From: Microbulbifer taiwanensis
Lineage (GTDB): Bacteria > Pseudomonadota > Gammaproteobacteria > Pseudomonadales > Cellvibrionaceae
Assembly: GCF_014904815.1 (NCBI RefSeq)
Contig: NZ_JACZFR010000017.1
Span: 62,001-126,000, forward strand
Reading direction: 5' to 3'
DNA: 64,000 nucleotides
The notes beneath the pieces were generated by a model. It did no database searches. It was given only the letters and a program-made list of their open reading frames with translations, and had not been told where the DNA came from. The number at the start of each line of letters is the position of its first letter. Position 1 is the first letter of the stretch. The position numbers were made by a program, and so were the translations under genes. Of the stretch, positions 55,381 to 64,000 are shown in pieces.

Positions 55381-57648
55381 TTACGCCAGCGAAAAATCCT
55401 CATGCACCAGCGTCAGGTTGGGATTATAAGCCGGATCCGTATCCAGCTGCGCACCCCAACGACTGCGCATATGCTCCGCCTCGCGCTGGGCACGCTTGCG
55501 CTTTGCCATCGTATTGTCGGCGCCGCGGGAGACCGACTCGTGGTGGTAGAGTTCCGCATAGGGCGTCCACAGGTTGCGGTAGCCAGCCTCGCGCACCTTC
55601 AGGCACAGATCCACATCGTTGAAGGCCACGACCAGGTTTTCCTCGTCCAGGCCGCCCACCTCCTCGAATACCGACTTGCGCAGCAGCAGGCAGGCAGCCG
55701 TTACCGCGGAAAGGTTTTGCACCAGGTGCAGGCGCGAGAAATAGCCGTACTCGTTGCGGCTCAAATACTTGTGGGAGTGACCCGCGACACCGCCGATTCC
55801 CAGAATCACGCCGCCGTGCTGGATGGTGTCGTTGGGATAATAGAGCTTGGCGCCCACGCAGCCTATTTCGGGCCTTAGCGCCTGCCCCACCATCTCGGTC
55901 AGCCAGTCGCCGTTGATCGGCTCTATATCGTTGTTAACCAGCCCGATGATCTCGCCCTTCGCCAGGCCGGCGCCGAAATTGTTGATCGCGGAGTAGTTGA
56001 ACGGGCGATCCCAGCGGTGCACGGAGACCCGCGCATCTGAGGCACTCACCTCCTCCAGGAAGCGCAGTGTCGCCTCACAGCGAGTCTGGTTGTCCAGGAT
56101 CAACAGTTCGAAATTCGGGTAGTCGGTTCTGGAGAGAATCGCCTCCACACAGGGCTTGAGAATATCGATTCCATCCCGCGTGGGCACCAGCAGGCTCACC
56201 AGCGGCGCGTGCTGCGGAATGACCCAGCGCACCCGGTAGCTGTTCGGTGCCGTACCCGGCTCCGCCGTCGCCTGCAGCCCTTCACTCTCCAGGTAGTCGG
56301 CCACGGCTCGCACCCCCGCGGTGGCGGCGTAGTTCTTGGCGCAGCCCTGCTGCGCGGTCGAGCCACTGATGGCGCGCCAGTGGTACAGAACCTCCGGAAT
56401 ATGCACCACATTGCCGGCTTTCAGGTGCGGCATACAGCGCAGCAGCAGATCGTGATCCTGGCTGCCCTCAACCCCGAGGCGGAAGCCACCGACCTGTTTC
56501 ACCAGAGCCGCCTTCAGTACCGTGAGATGGCAGATATAGTTCTGTGACAGCAGCAGGTCCGGGTTCCAGCCCGGCTTGAAGTGGGGATCAAAACGCTCGC
56601 CCTGTTCATCGATCTTGTCTTCGTCGCTGTAGAACAGCTGCGCCTGCGGGTTTTCCGCAATCGCCTCCGCCACCCTCTGTAGCGCATGGGGTGCCAGGGT
56701 GTCGTCGTGATCCAGCAGCGCAATATATTCGCCCTTCGCCAGTGCCAGGGCGCTGTTGCTGGCCGCCGTGATATGACCATTTTCTTCCCGAAACACCACC
56801 TGAATGCGCTCGTCCTGAGCTCGAAACTCCTGCAGGCACTCGCGCACTCGCGAATCGGTAGAGGCATCATCGCCGATACAAAGCTGCCAGCGTGGATAGG
56901 TCTGTGCCAATACCGATTCTATGCAGGCGCGGAGCAGCAATACATCCGTATTGTAGGTTGGCAGCACCAAAGAAATCAGAGGTCCATCACCGTCTCTAAA
57001 GGAACATTCAGTGGATCGACAGCTTTCGACCTCGCGAATCCAGCTTTGATAGTCCCGCTCCTGCTTTCGCCGGACAAAAGTCTCACTGTAGTACTCAAGC
57101 GCCAGATCGCGCCAGTGCCGGCCCGATTCTTTTGCCATTTCTTTGACATAAGCTTCGACTTTGGATTTTTCCTGGCCTCGAAACTCAAAATGCATATTAA
57201 TAAGGCGCTGCATCAAGCGGTCGAGAGCGAACCAAGAAGCTAATCGAACAATTCGAAAATGTTCGACCGTCAGTCGCCCCGACGACTCCATCGGATCGAA
57301 ACGCAACCACTTTACGTTTCTTGGGAAGTAAACGAGACGTTTGTTGATGCGGTTCGACTTTACAGGTAGGAGAATACTCTGATCCTCGCTGAGTCCATCA
57401 CCCGTATCAAAATACAGACGGGCATCCGCGCAAGACTCAGTGTGGCGCAGCTTGAGCTCCAGCATATACCAACCAGAGCGGAAGCGCTTACTCTTCACCT
57501 TGAAGCGGGGATCGGCACCCGACGACTGCCACTCAAAATTGCGCGCGGACTCATCACAGGCGTCAAGGTCTCCCAATGGTACCAGCCTGCTCTTCAAATC
57601 CACCCGAAATAACTGCTTAAAATACTTCAGCATGTCGTCATTACTCAA
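55381..57648 (-). CDS. Two-domain GT2 glycosyltransferase (O-antigen/surface-glycan type)
   Basis: A 755-residue protein: residues about 1-140 form an unrecognised beta-rich domain; then GT-A domain 1 ('VLPTYNTDVLLLRACIESVL' region, 'DDASTD', 'LLDHDDTLAPHAL') and GT-A domain 2 ('SLLVPTRDGIDILKPCVEAI' region, 'LDNQTR', 'INNDIEP'-like 'GLVNNDIEP'). Tandem GT2 proteins of this type build O-antigen or capsule-like glycans, often adding two different sugars. TTG 57648 is too close to AAGGAA and ATG 57633 too far from it, so the start is uncertain by five codons. GC drops sharply upstream of this gene. Confidence 0.87.
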   Translation of the reverse strand: MSNDDMLKYFKQLFRVDLKSRLVPLGDLDACDESARNFEWQSSGADPRFKVKSKRFRSGWYMLELKLRHTESCADARLYFDTGDGLSEDQSILLPVKSNRINKRLVYFPRNVKWLRFDPMESSGRLTVEHFRIVRLASWFALDRLMQRLINMHFEFRGQEKSKVEAYVKEMAKESGRHWRDLALEYYSETFVRRKQERDYQSWIREVESCRSTECSFRDGDGPLISLVLPTYNTDVLLLRACIESVLAQTYPRWQLCIGDDASTDSRVRECLQEFRAQDERIQVVFREENGHITAASNSALALAKGEYIALLDHDDTLAPHALQRVAEAIAENPQAQLFYSDEDKIDEQGERFDPHFKPGWNPDLLLSQNYICHLTVLKAALVKQVGGFRLGVEGSQDHDLLLRCMPHLKAGNVVHIPEVLYHWRAISGSTAQQGCAKNYAATAGVRAVADYLESEGLQATAEPGTAPNSYRVRWVIPQHAPLVSLLVPTRDGIDILKPCVEAILSRTDYPNFELLILDNQTRCEATLRFLEEVSASDARVSVHRWDRPFNYSAINNFGAGLAKGEIIGLVNNDIEPINGDWLTEMVGQALRPEIGCVGAKLYYPNDTIQHGGVILGIGGVAGHSHKYLSRNEYGYFSRLHLVQNLSAVTAACLLLRKSVFEEVGGLDEENLVVAFNDVDLCLKVREAGYRNLWTPYAELYHHESVSRGADNTMAKRKRAQREAEHMRSRWGAQLDTDPAYNPNLTLVHEDFSLA

Positions 57649-57724
57649 ATTCCTTGGTCACGCTTCTGTAGGCCGATCGGCTTCTCGCGACACCCACAAT
57701 GTCTCACTTTGCTATAAAATATTA

Positions 57725-58684
57725 TCAAGCCGTTTCAAGGAGCTCCCATGGAGAATTTACTAAAGGCTGCCCCGTAGCAGCAACAGTACATTCCAAGCTC
57801 ACATTCTTTGGGTACCTTTCTGTGTTCACACTAAAACCGACAAACCCGCCACGACCGGCACCCTTTTCTTGAAGATTGGGGCGATAACCTGTTGCTGTTA
57901 CCTCGCCGACAACTTCACCGCCGACCGACACCTGAACCACAACAGGGTCGTCATCTTCCTCAGCGATCGCCCAGCCATAAAGACCATTTGCATCTTGCCG
58001 CGTAACCGCACCTCCAACATACTTCTTCCCGACAGAGGATAGCCTGCAACGCCAATCTAACTGCGAGCAAACTTGTTCGTAGAAACGAATTTCACCAGCA
58101 TTTAGGCGTGATAATTCAGCCTCTTCATCGGGCTCTAATTCATATGCTTCAGACATGACGCTTCGCCCCAAGTTTTCATTGAGGAACGGAATCTGAAGAG
58201 AATACTTACTATTTAATAGGGCAAGCGATTCTTCATAACGCTCAGTAATCCCTACCAGCCCAAAAGCTGGCCATGGAATGTTGGCCATCATCCGTAACTG
58301 CCGATTGATGTTGGCCTTCTCACGATAATAACTCTTAAAGGTACCCTCGTACCCGTAATTCCGCACATGATGCTTATATTCGGAAACAATTCTCTGAATA
58401 GGATTCCGCACAAAAGTAACCATGCTGCGAACCCCAAAGATGGTGGCGTATCGGGTTGCGTGAAAATGTCCAGTAAGAAACTGATAGCCTTCGGCCTTGA
58501 ATACCGTCCAGAACTTCCAGTGATCTTTCTCCTGGAATATGTATTTCTTGACAATCTCGCTAGTTTCTACAGACTGGCTACCGTAATCGCGACAAACCCG
58601 TTCCTCCCCAAAAAAAGCATCGGCGCCGAATCTAAAACTCGTGCCCGCAGTTTTCGGTATATGCACAAAAGCCAATGGATTCAC
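57725..58684 (-). CDS. Sulfotransferase-family protein with C-terminal accessory domain
   Basis: A 319-residue PAPS-dependent sulfotransferase candidate: 5'-phosphosulfate loop 'PKTAGTSFR' at 10-18, and 'VTFVRNPIQRIVSEY' as the 3'-phosphate-binding Arg/Ser region. It most likely sulfates a sugar of the surface glycan. Residues about 225-310 form a separate beta-rich domain with 'GWAIAEEDDD', 'YRPNL' and 'GFVGFSV' that recurs in the next gene. I chose the GTG at 58684 (AGAGG five bases upstream) over an ATG 18 codons earlier, since the protein then starts at the P-loop strand. Confidence 0.83.
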   Translation of the reverse strand: MNPLAFVHIPKTAGTSFRFGADAFFGEERVCRDYGSQSVETSEIVKKYIFQEKDHWKFWTVFKAEGYQFLTGHFHATRYATIFGVRSMVTFVRNPIQRIVSEYKHHVRNYGYEGTFKSYYREKANINRQLRMMANIPWPAFGLVGITERYEESLALLNSKYSLQIPFLNENLGRSVMSEAYELEPDEEAELSRLNAGEIRFYEQVCSQLDWRCRLSSVGKKYVGGAVTRQDANGLYGWAIAEEDDDPVVVQVSVGGEVVGEVTATGYRPNLQEKGAGRGGFVGFSVNTERYPKNVSLECTVAATGQPLVNSPWELLETA

Positions 58685-58755
58685 AAAAACCTCTAGAAAA
58701 AACAAATTTGCTGAATAAAATATCAGCGACAAAATCAACCATTAACTAGGGCATC

Positions 58756-59904
58756 CTACCCTACTCCGATATCCGGACTAATATGCCTTACGCTACATTC
58801 TATAGTCGTGCCGTAAATATAACCTTTGACATCATCCATGGAGGTTAACTTGGAATCGTGCCGGTACCTAAAACCACAAACCAATTTTCTCGAACCGCCC
58901 TTACGCAATACATCCGGGCGAGGTTGATTTACATCTACCAAGTGTTCGGCACCATTAATCAAAAGCCTGACTTTTAGGTCTCCATCATATTCACTTACCG
59001 CCCAACCTGAAATAATACCCCCCCTAATTGCTATGTTAGCGCTCCCAAAGGAAAGATATGGACTCTCTCTAACAAGGAGCTCTTTGAACTCTTCAACACA
59101 CCTTTTAACACCAGGAACAAATCGCATCAACGAATTATCCAACTCGTCATTCAGGTCATGAGCCCTAAAATAAGCCTGCCCTTTCCTTCTTGTGGCACTA
59201 CCGGCGCCAGATCCTTTCTTATCTTTATTCAGGATATGTTCCTGCTTGGATTTAACTACATAATGATTAACCCTGACGGCCTCATAAACAACGCCAGCCG
59301 TTTTAGGTCCGCAAGGTTCCCCATTTTCAAATACCGCAGGCTTAAGATCGCTCGAATAGTAACGACCTAACTTCAGAACACACTCATGAATATTCATGCG
59401 CTCAGTCATATGGGGCTTCAATATTGATTTAATGTGACGATTAAAATTGTGATCTTTGCGAGAACACAAGGTAAATCGCTTGATGACAGGTTCTGCGCCT
59501 TTGAAAACCTCCCTTGAAGATCCGAAATTCCGCCAATTGAGTGCAAGAGCTCCAGCATCTTCCATACGGTAGAACTTTTGCAAATTTTCTTTTAACGGCC
59601 TATCATTTGTAGTCACAATAAATTCATCGGCATCTATAAAAGCCAACAAATCTACCTCGGCACCATATTCCTGTAGAATTTTATTGTATGCTGGAACCTG
59701 TGGACCGGCATCTTCCACCCTAGGGAAGTATACTCTATTTATAATCCCCAGGCTGTCTAACGCCTCCAAAAGCTGTGAAGAACCATCATTACTCACGTTA
59801 TCAGCAATGAAAAACTTATCTACTCCGATCAACTGATGATAAGCTATCCACTCGAGAATATAGTCAAATTCATTTTTGAAAATGGCTGCTATGCCAAGCT
59901 TCAT
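58756..59904 (-). CDS. GT92-like/GT2-type glycosyltransferase with C-terminal accessory domain
   Basis: A 382-residue protein. 'LGIAAIFKNEFDYILEWIAYH' (seen as AIFKNE and LEWIAYHQ) and 'FIDADEFI' with its D-x-D are characteristic of the GT92/Glyco_transf_2-4 group, which includes galactosyl- and other hexosyltransferases. Residues about 285-375 contain 'SGWAVSEYDGD', 'RPDVLRKGG' and 'CGFRYR', matching the C-terminal domain of the adjacent sulfotransferase. Start at ATG 59904, where the glycosyltransferase strand begins. Gap to the sulfotransferase gene is 71 bp, same strand. Low GC throughout. Confidence 0.82.
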   Translation of the reverse strand: MKLGIAAIFKNEFDYILEWIAYHQLIGVDKFFIADNVSNDGSSQLLEALDSLGIINRVYFPRVEDAGPQVPAYNKILQEYGAEVDLLAFIDADEFIVTTNDRPLKENLQKFYRMEDAGALALNWRNFGSSREVFKGAEPVIKRFTLCSRKDHNFNRHIKSILKPHMTERMNIHECVLKLGRYYSSDLKPAVFENGEPCGPKTAGVVYEAVRVNHYVVKSKQEHILNKDKKGSGAGSATRRKGQAYFRAHDLNDELDNSLMRFVPGVKRCVEEFKELLVRESPYLSFGSANIAIRGGIISGWAVSEYDGDLKVRLLINGAEHLVDVNQPRPDVLRKGGSRKLVCGFRYRHDSKLTSMDDVKGYIYGTTIECSVRHISPDIGVG

Positions 59905-60041
59905 AATAGATACCGCTTCTAAAAATCCTTCAAAGTTGCCACAACAGAAGCTCAAAATATGGAGAGCAACCAAATTATTAGGAATAGACGCAATGCGACT
60001 TTGGTTTCAACTTTTTTGACGCAAAAATTGAAGACACAAAA

Positions 60042-61208
60042 TCAATCGGAACCGAACAGGTCACGCGTATATACCTTATCTTCTACATCCGATAATTCTT
60101 GAACCATCCGGTTCGAGACAATTACATCGGAGACAGCCTTAAACTCGTCTAAATCTCGAATTACACGAGAATGGAAAAACTCATCATCTCCTAAGACAGG
60201 CTCGTATACAACAACTTCTATTCCTTTCGCTTTAATACGTTTCATTACTCCCTGAATTGATGACGCCCGAAAATTATCCGACCCGGACTTCATAATAAGT
60301 CGATAAATTCCCACGACCTTTGGATTTCTCTTGACAATTGAATCGGCAATAAAATCCTTTCGAGTAGTGTTTGCTTCGACAATAGCCCTAATTAAATTGT
60401 TTGGCACATCACTGTAATTTGCTAAAAGCTGCTTTGTATCTTTTGGAAGGCAATAACCACCATATCCAAATGACGGATTACTATAATGAACACCAATACG
60501 TTGATCGAGCCCTACTCCCTCTATAATCTGACGACTATTTAGATCGTGCGTTTCAGCGTAAGTATCTAGCTCATTAAAATATGCCACTCTCATCGCTAAA
60601 TAAGTGTTGGCAAATAGCTTGATAGCTTCCGCCTCTGTGGCGTCGGTAAAAATAATCGGAATATCTTTTGCTTTCGCATTCTCGCGCAATAGATCAGCAA
60701 ATTTCTTTGCTCTTTCAGATCTCTCCCCAACAACTATACGTGAAGGATGTAGATTGTCGTAAAGAGCCTTGCCTTCACGCAGAAACTCAGGCGAGAAAAT
60801 GATATTGCTACAATTTATTTTCTCACTTAATCTCTTAGTAAACCCCACAGGAACAGTGGACTTAATGACCATCACCGCATCAGGATTTATCTCCAGAACA
60901 TGACTTATAACAGATTCCACCGATGCTGTATTAAAATAATTAGTTTCAGGATCATAATCCGTTGGCGTTGCGATAATGACAAAATCAGCATCCCTGAACG
61001 CATATTCTTTATCCAAAGTGGCAGTTAGATTGAGCTCTCCTCTCGACAAAAATTCCTCTATTTCATTATCAGTAAAAGGCGAAATTTTATCATTAATTAA
61101 ATCCACCCTTTGTCGGTCAATATCAAGGGCTACAACCTGATTACCTTGAGCAAGTAATACAGCATTGGAAAGACCAACATAACCTGTTCCAGCGACAGCT
61201 ATCTTCAT
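60042..61208 (-). CDS. ugd: UDP-glucose 6-dehydrogenase
   Basis: Oxidises UDP-glucose to UDP-glucuronate with two NAD+, giving uronic-acid donor for the glycan. The 388-residue enzyme (E. coli Ugd 388) has the NAD loop 'GTGYVG' (7-12), 'STVPVGFT', 'FSPEFLREG', and the catalytic Cys253 in '[11 protein letters not shown]'. Other nucleotide-sugar dehydrogenases share these motifs, but the length and sequence feel fit the short Ugd type. It is in the middle of the AT-rich surface-glycan cluster. Confidence 0.94.
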   Translation of the reverse strand: MKIAVAGTGYVGLSNAVLLAQGNQVVALDIDRQRVDLINDKISPFTDNEIEEFLSRGELNLTATLDKEYAFRDADFVIIATPTDYDPETNYFNTASVESVISHVLEINPDAVMVIKSTVPVGFTKRLSEKINCSNIIFSPEFLREGKALYDNLHPSRIVVGERSERAKKFADLLRENAKAKDIPIIFTDATEAEAIKLFANTYLAMRVAYFNELDTYAETHDLNSRQIIEGVGLDQRIGVHYSNPSFGYGGYCLPKDTKQLLANYSDVPNNLIRAIVEANTTRKDFIADSIVKRNPKVVGIYRLIMKSGSDNFRASSIQGVMKRIKAKGIEVVVYEPVLGDDEFFHSRVIRDLDEFKAVSDVIVSNRMVQELSDVEDKVYTRDLFGSD

Positions 61209-61319
61209 TATAACTCTAATTTAAAATTGATACGAAAACAATTTCATCTAAGGAATATAAAAAACATATGTTATTTACATGCGAGTAGAAAATCTCCACC
61301 TTAACAATAAAAATAAGAT

Positions 61320-62309
61320 TTAAAGAACATATGAATCAAAGTTTGCTTTAAGAAGCCATGGTCTAACTCTCTCCCCCATCCACAAGTCGGCAATACTCCC
61401 GATATCTATTGCAATTCCTCCAGAATCCTTAATTATTTTGCAGTACACCTTACCCAACAGTCCAGCAGAAACCAAAAAGATCTGTCCAGGATACTTGGCT
61501 TTAATCTTCTGCACGTTGTCCGAAAACACCTTCGGATAATGATCAAACTGGCTAGAACTTGTAATATGTACATTGGAAGGCTGCGGAGGGATAGGATAAA
61601 AATCAACCTCTGAAATATTAAACCTTCTACACAGCTTCTTCGGAAGATCGCTATAACATCCGATATATCCAACTATTCTTTCAGAATCTAAAATACTCTC
61701 GAAATGCTCCAGCAACTCTCTTGCAAACCAGCCGGAAACTAAATACTTATCGTGTAAGCTTATTATTTTTTCAGTTGAAAGCCTAAATAGACTATGAGGA
61801 ATCGACTTAATTCCCATCATTCCTCTAACATCGACTTCCGATAAGCTGTTTTTGTAACTTGACAAAACTCTACTTCTCTCAGGAAGCCCAATAGCATCCG
61901 CGCTACCAACTGAGTCAATAACAAGTTTCCTTATGAACTCCAGATCTTTACGCGCAATACTTTCCCGCCCAAACATCATTACAAAAATTTTGTCTATACA
62001 GTAATCATAAAGAGCTTTGTAGCCTTCGTACATTTGGCTAATTAAATTTCCCTCACCATCGTTTAGCCTAATAATACTGAATGGACTTCTATTCTTTTTA
62101 GCCTCTAAAATAATTGGTAGAAGCTTTGTACTTGTATCTCTTGGAGAAATAACAGCTCGTGAGCCTCTCAAAATCGTGGCAAACTCTTCTTCACATGAAG
62201 ATACTGTATAATATCGTTCTCTAAATTTAACAAACTCATCCAGCACTTCTCTACTAGGCGGCATCCATCTTGACTGCTGCTTTTCTAATGCAAAATCTAT
62301 ATCAGCCAT
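61320..62309 (-). CDS. GT-D-fold (DUF1792-like) glycosyltransferase candidate
   Basis: A 329-residue protein with 'IIRLNDGEGNLI' (Asp84-Gly85-Glu86), like the D-x-E motif of the GT-D fold, and a C-terminal 'FLVSAGLLGKVYCKIIKDSGGIAIDIGSIADLW' region (seen in pieces: VSAGLLGKVY, GGIAIDIGS, DLWMGERVRPW) typical of DUF1792-like proteins that transfer a hexose in adhesin and surface-glycan synthesis. The N-terminal 75 residues are not recognised. Very AT-rich. Assignment is by motif resemblance only. Confidence 0.68.
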   Translation of the reverse strand: MADIDFALEKQQSRWMPPSREVLDEFVKFRERYYTVSSCEEEFATILRGSRAVISPRDTSTKLLPIILEAKKNRSPFSIIRLNDGEGNLISQMYEGYKALYDYCIDKIFVMMFGRESIARKDLEFIRKLVIDSVGSADAIGLPERSRVLSSYKNSLSEVDVRGMMGIKSIPHSLFRLSTEKIISLHDKYLVSGWFARELLEHFESILDSERIVGYIGCYSDLPKKLCRRFNISEVDFYPIPPQPSNVHITSSSQFDHYPKVFSDNVQKIKAKYPGQIFLVSAGLLGKVYCKIIKDSGGIAIDIGSIADLWMGERVRPWLLKANFDSYVL

Positions 62310-62396
62310 AAAATTTCACGAAACCTATAAGCTACTATAAAATTGAATATACATATTGTTTTAGATTATTAATTACTTATGTACACGAAGAATACT

Positions 62397-64000
62397 TCAT
62401 GCCTCTGCATTAAGAGCTCTAATCCCCTTAACAAATTGCAAAACATCTTTTCTCAAGCGAGTTTTTCTATTCAATTTAGATAATATACTATTAAAACTAA
62501 CTTTACCTACCCGATCGATAGATTCCGTATATTCAACAAACTTTTCCACAAATGAATCTCTGGATGCACAAACAGTGATATTCTTCAGTCTAGAATTAAT
62601 TCCGGGGACTGAAGAAGCGATGCATTTGATGCCCAAAGTTTCATACATCTCAATCTTGAGCGGATTCATATATGAGGAAACGTCATCCTCAACGTGGGGC
62701 ATAATTGCAAATGCGCATGTTTTTGCAAAATTTATCAAATCATATTCATCTAGCACACCTAAATATCTTATATTTTTTCTTGTGCAGATATCATGTAGCT
62801 GATCGTAGGCGCGCTTACAAGAACCTATCATGTATATAGTTACATTTTCTTGGGCGACTTCGGAAAGCTTCCTAACAAGATCCCAGTCGATCCGATCATT
62901 CATATTTCCAGAGTAGAAAACCTTAATCTCATCCAAGGGTTTCTGATTTTCCAGTGTGACATCTTCTGGTATGTCATACCAGTTTTGGACCACCGACAAC
63001 TTCCCCACAGCCCAGGGATCGACGATATGGTTTTCTATAAAGAAGTTTTTATTTACTTCAGAATTAAAATAAATTTTATCTGAACAGGAAAGAATAGACT
63101 TATACTGCGCCAAAATGTTCTTCTGGTTAGATTTCGCCCACGAAAGCTGATTGTCAACAACATCCGAAATAATTCGGTATCCTCGCAGACATTTAAGGAC
63201 ATGCATATAAGAGCTAATCAACGGATATATTACGAAAGTTGAATTACTTGCATGCAGCCTATTTTTTAGCAAAAATCCATCCAGTTTTTCCTTTATCGGC
63301 TTACTTCCATCGACAGGAATTGTGATATGCTCAACTCCAGCACGGACAAATCCGTTTAGCTTTTGCTCATACCTATCTAAAATCAGATTACTATCTGCAG
63401 AGCAAAGGTCCCTCTCTCCCCGATAAGATTTGTATTGATCAGTTGACATCATTTCCAAGATAATGACTCTGTGACTTGGATACTTTCTCTTATAAGTTCT
63501 AGCAAGTTGGTCAACCCTTCGGCCATACATGCCAGAATCATGTTGTTTCCAGATCAAGACTAGGCTGGGTACGAGCTCGTCACGTCTAACAACGCCATTA
63601 TTCTTTAGCGAAGACAGGCACCCTTCAACTGCATCTTTTTTGGCGATATTTTCTAGCTTTTCAAATGCCTTGTAGTTCTCTTCCAAGGAGAACTGACCAA
63701 GCTCAATTTCTTCTCGATAACTAATAGCTTGGTTCAATTTTTCTTCAAAATTCTCCTTATTAAAAATAAATACACCAGGAACCCCATCAAGATCCGAGAC
63801 TGACGCGCCAAAGGGAACCAGCACTGGACGATTAACCGATAGTGCATCACCAATTTTAGAGGAAATCTGAAATTCTGTTATTTCATTCTCATTCTCACCG
63901 GGTTCTGGAAAACCCGTTATAACCACGTCCACATCTGACAACTTCGATACCAATGAATCAGCATCTATCGATCCAGTTGTAGTCGCTCCCGCATTTTCTA
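62397..64000 (-). CDS. GT4/GT1-like glycosyltransferase, 5' end beyond window
   Basis: The frame is open to the window edge (over 534 codons), so the true start lies beyond 64000; the TTG at 63953 is only a possible start and the residues before it ('GSIDADSLVSKLSDVD') continue a plausible fold. The C-terminal half is GT-B-like: 'FYSGNMNDRIDW', 'YMIGSCKRAYD', 'YLGVLDEYDLINFAKTC' and 'MNPLKIEMYETLGIKCIAS', the last carrying the donor-binding Glu. The N-terminal part also has features of a second Rossmann domain ('VVITGFPEPGEN'), perhaps a two-GT fusion. AT-rich like its neighbours. Confidence 0.8.
   Translation of the reverse strand, partial: ENAGATTTGSIDADSLVSKLSDVDVVITGFPEPGENENEITEFQISSKIGDALSVNRPVLVPFGASVSDLDGVPGVFIFNKENFEEKLNQAISYREEIELGQFSLEENYKAFEKLENIAKKDAVEGCLSSLKNNGVVRRDELVPSLVLIWKQHDSGMYGRRVDQLARTYKRKYPSHRVIILEMMSTDQYKSYRGERDLCSADSNLILDRYEQKLNGFVRAGVEHITIPVDGSKPIKEKLDGFLLKNRLHASNSTFVIYPLISSYMHVLKCLRGYRIISDVVDNQLSWAKSNQKNILAQYKSILSCSDKIYFNSEVNKNFFIENHIVDPWAVGKLSVVQNWYDIPEDVTLENQKPLDEIKVFYSGNMNDRIDWDLVRKLSEVAQENVTIYMIGSCKRAYDQLHDICTRKNIRYLGVLDEYDLINFAKTCAFAIMPHVEDDVSSYMNPLKIEMYETLGIKCIASSVPGINSRLKNITVCASRDSFVEKFVEYTESIDRVGKVSFNSILSKLNRKTRLRKDVLQFVKGIRALNAEA

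Overview
This 64 kb window looks like a chromosome segment of a marine, polysaccharide-degrading gammaproteobacterium. The evidence is housekeeping genes of gammaproteobacterial type (argS, sbcB, gcvP, metE/metR, purU, pepQ, deaD), a large TonB-dependent sugar receptor beside an N-acetylgalactosamine locus, and high GC over most of the window. A Microbulbifer/Cellvibrionales relative is my best guess, but this is inferred from gene content, not from a marker gene. No rRNA, tRNA, CRISPR array, transposase or integrase was seen.

Layout. 0-9.6 kb: a membrane-quality operon (nfeD-slipin-marC), pyrB, sbcB, a VOC protein, argS, an RmlD-like reductase and a DUF2007 protein. 9.8-13.3 kb: a three-gene module of a periplasmic PstS-like protein, an outer-membrane porin-like barrel and a CHASE4-type sensor diguanylate cyclase. 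13.8-25.2 kb: gcvP, an ACT/V4R-like + MHYT sensor pair, a small lipoprotein, purU, pepQ, an RsbW-like/STAS pair and an exported amidohydrolase. 25.6-37.1 kb: a GalNAc catabolic locus. It has a TonB receptor, a GH109-type exported alpha-N-acetylgalactosaminidase and an MFS sugar permease on the minus strand. Divergently on the plus strand are a DeoR-family AgaR, KbaZ, AgaS, a ROK kinase and an AgaA/NagA deacetylase. The logic is: outer-membrane uptake, removal of terminal GalNAc, inner-membrane import, phosphorylation, deacetylation, deamination/isomerisation to tagatose-6-P, then the aldolase branch. The divergent promoter region carries repeated CTTTC/GAAAG boxes that fit published AgaR sites.

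37-42.5 kb: metE and divergent metR, then a DEAD-box helicase. 42.8-48.7 kb: part of a group 2-type capsule locus (kpsS, a phytanoyl-CoA dioxygenase-like enzyme, kpsC, a glycosyltransferase). 48.7-54.9 kb: an SLC13-type permease, then three genes worth attention: a GSU2403-like nucleotidyltransferase behind a perfect palindromic operator, a beta-CASP metallo-hydrolase, and a class II Fic protein behind paired operator-like repeats. 55.4-64 kb: a surface-glycan locus (GT2, sulfotransferase, GT92-like, UDP-glucose dehydrogenase, GT-D-fold protein, a partial GT4-like protein). It becomes markedly AT-rich from about 57.7 kb, suggesting horizontal acquisition.

The intergenic DNA is rich in several families of palindromic repeats. 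One copy sits in frame inside kpsC, and another supplies the stop codon of the GalNAc-6-P deacetylase gene. No single large unknown system stands out. The most interesting leads are the in-frame repeat in kpsC, the PstS-like/porin/cyclase module, the nucleotidyltransferase/beta-CASP/Fic cluster, and a domain shared between the adjacent sulfotransferase and glycosyltransferase.
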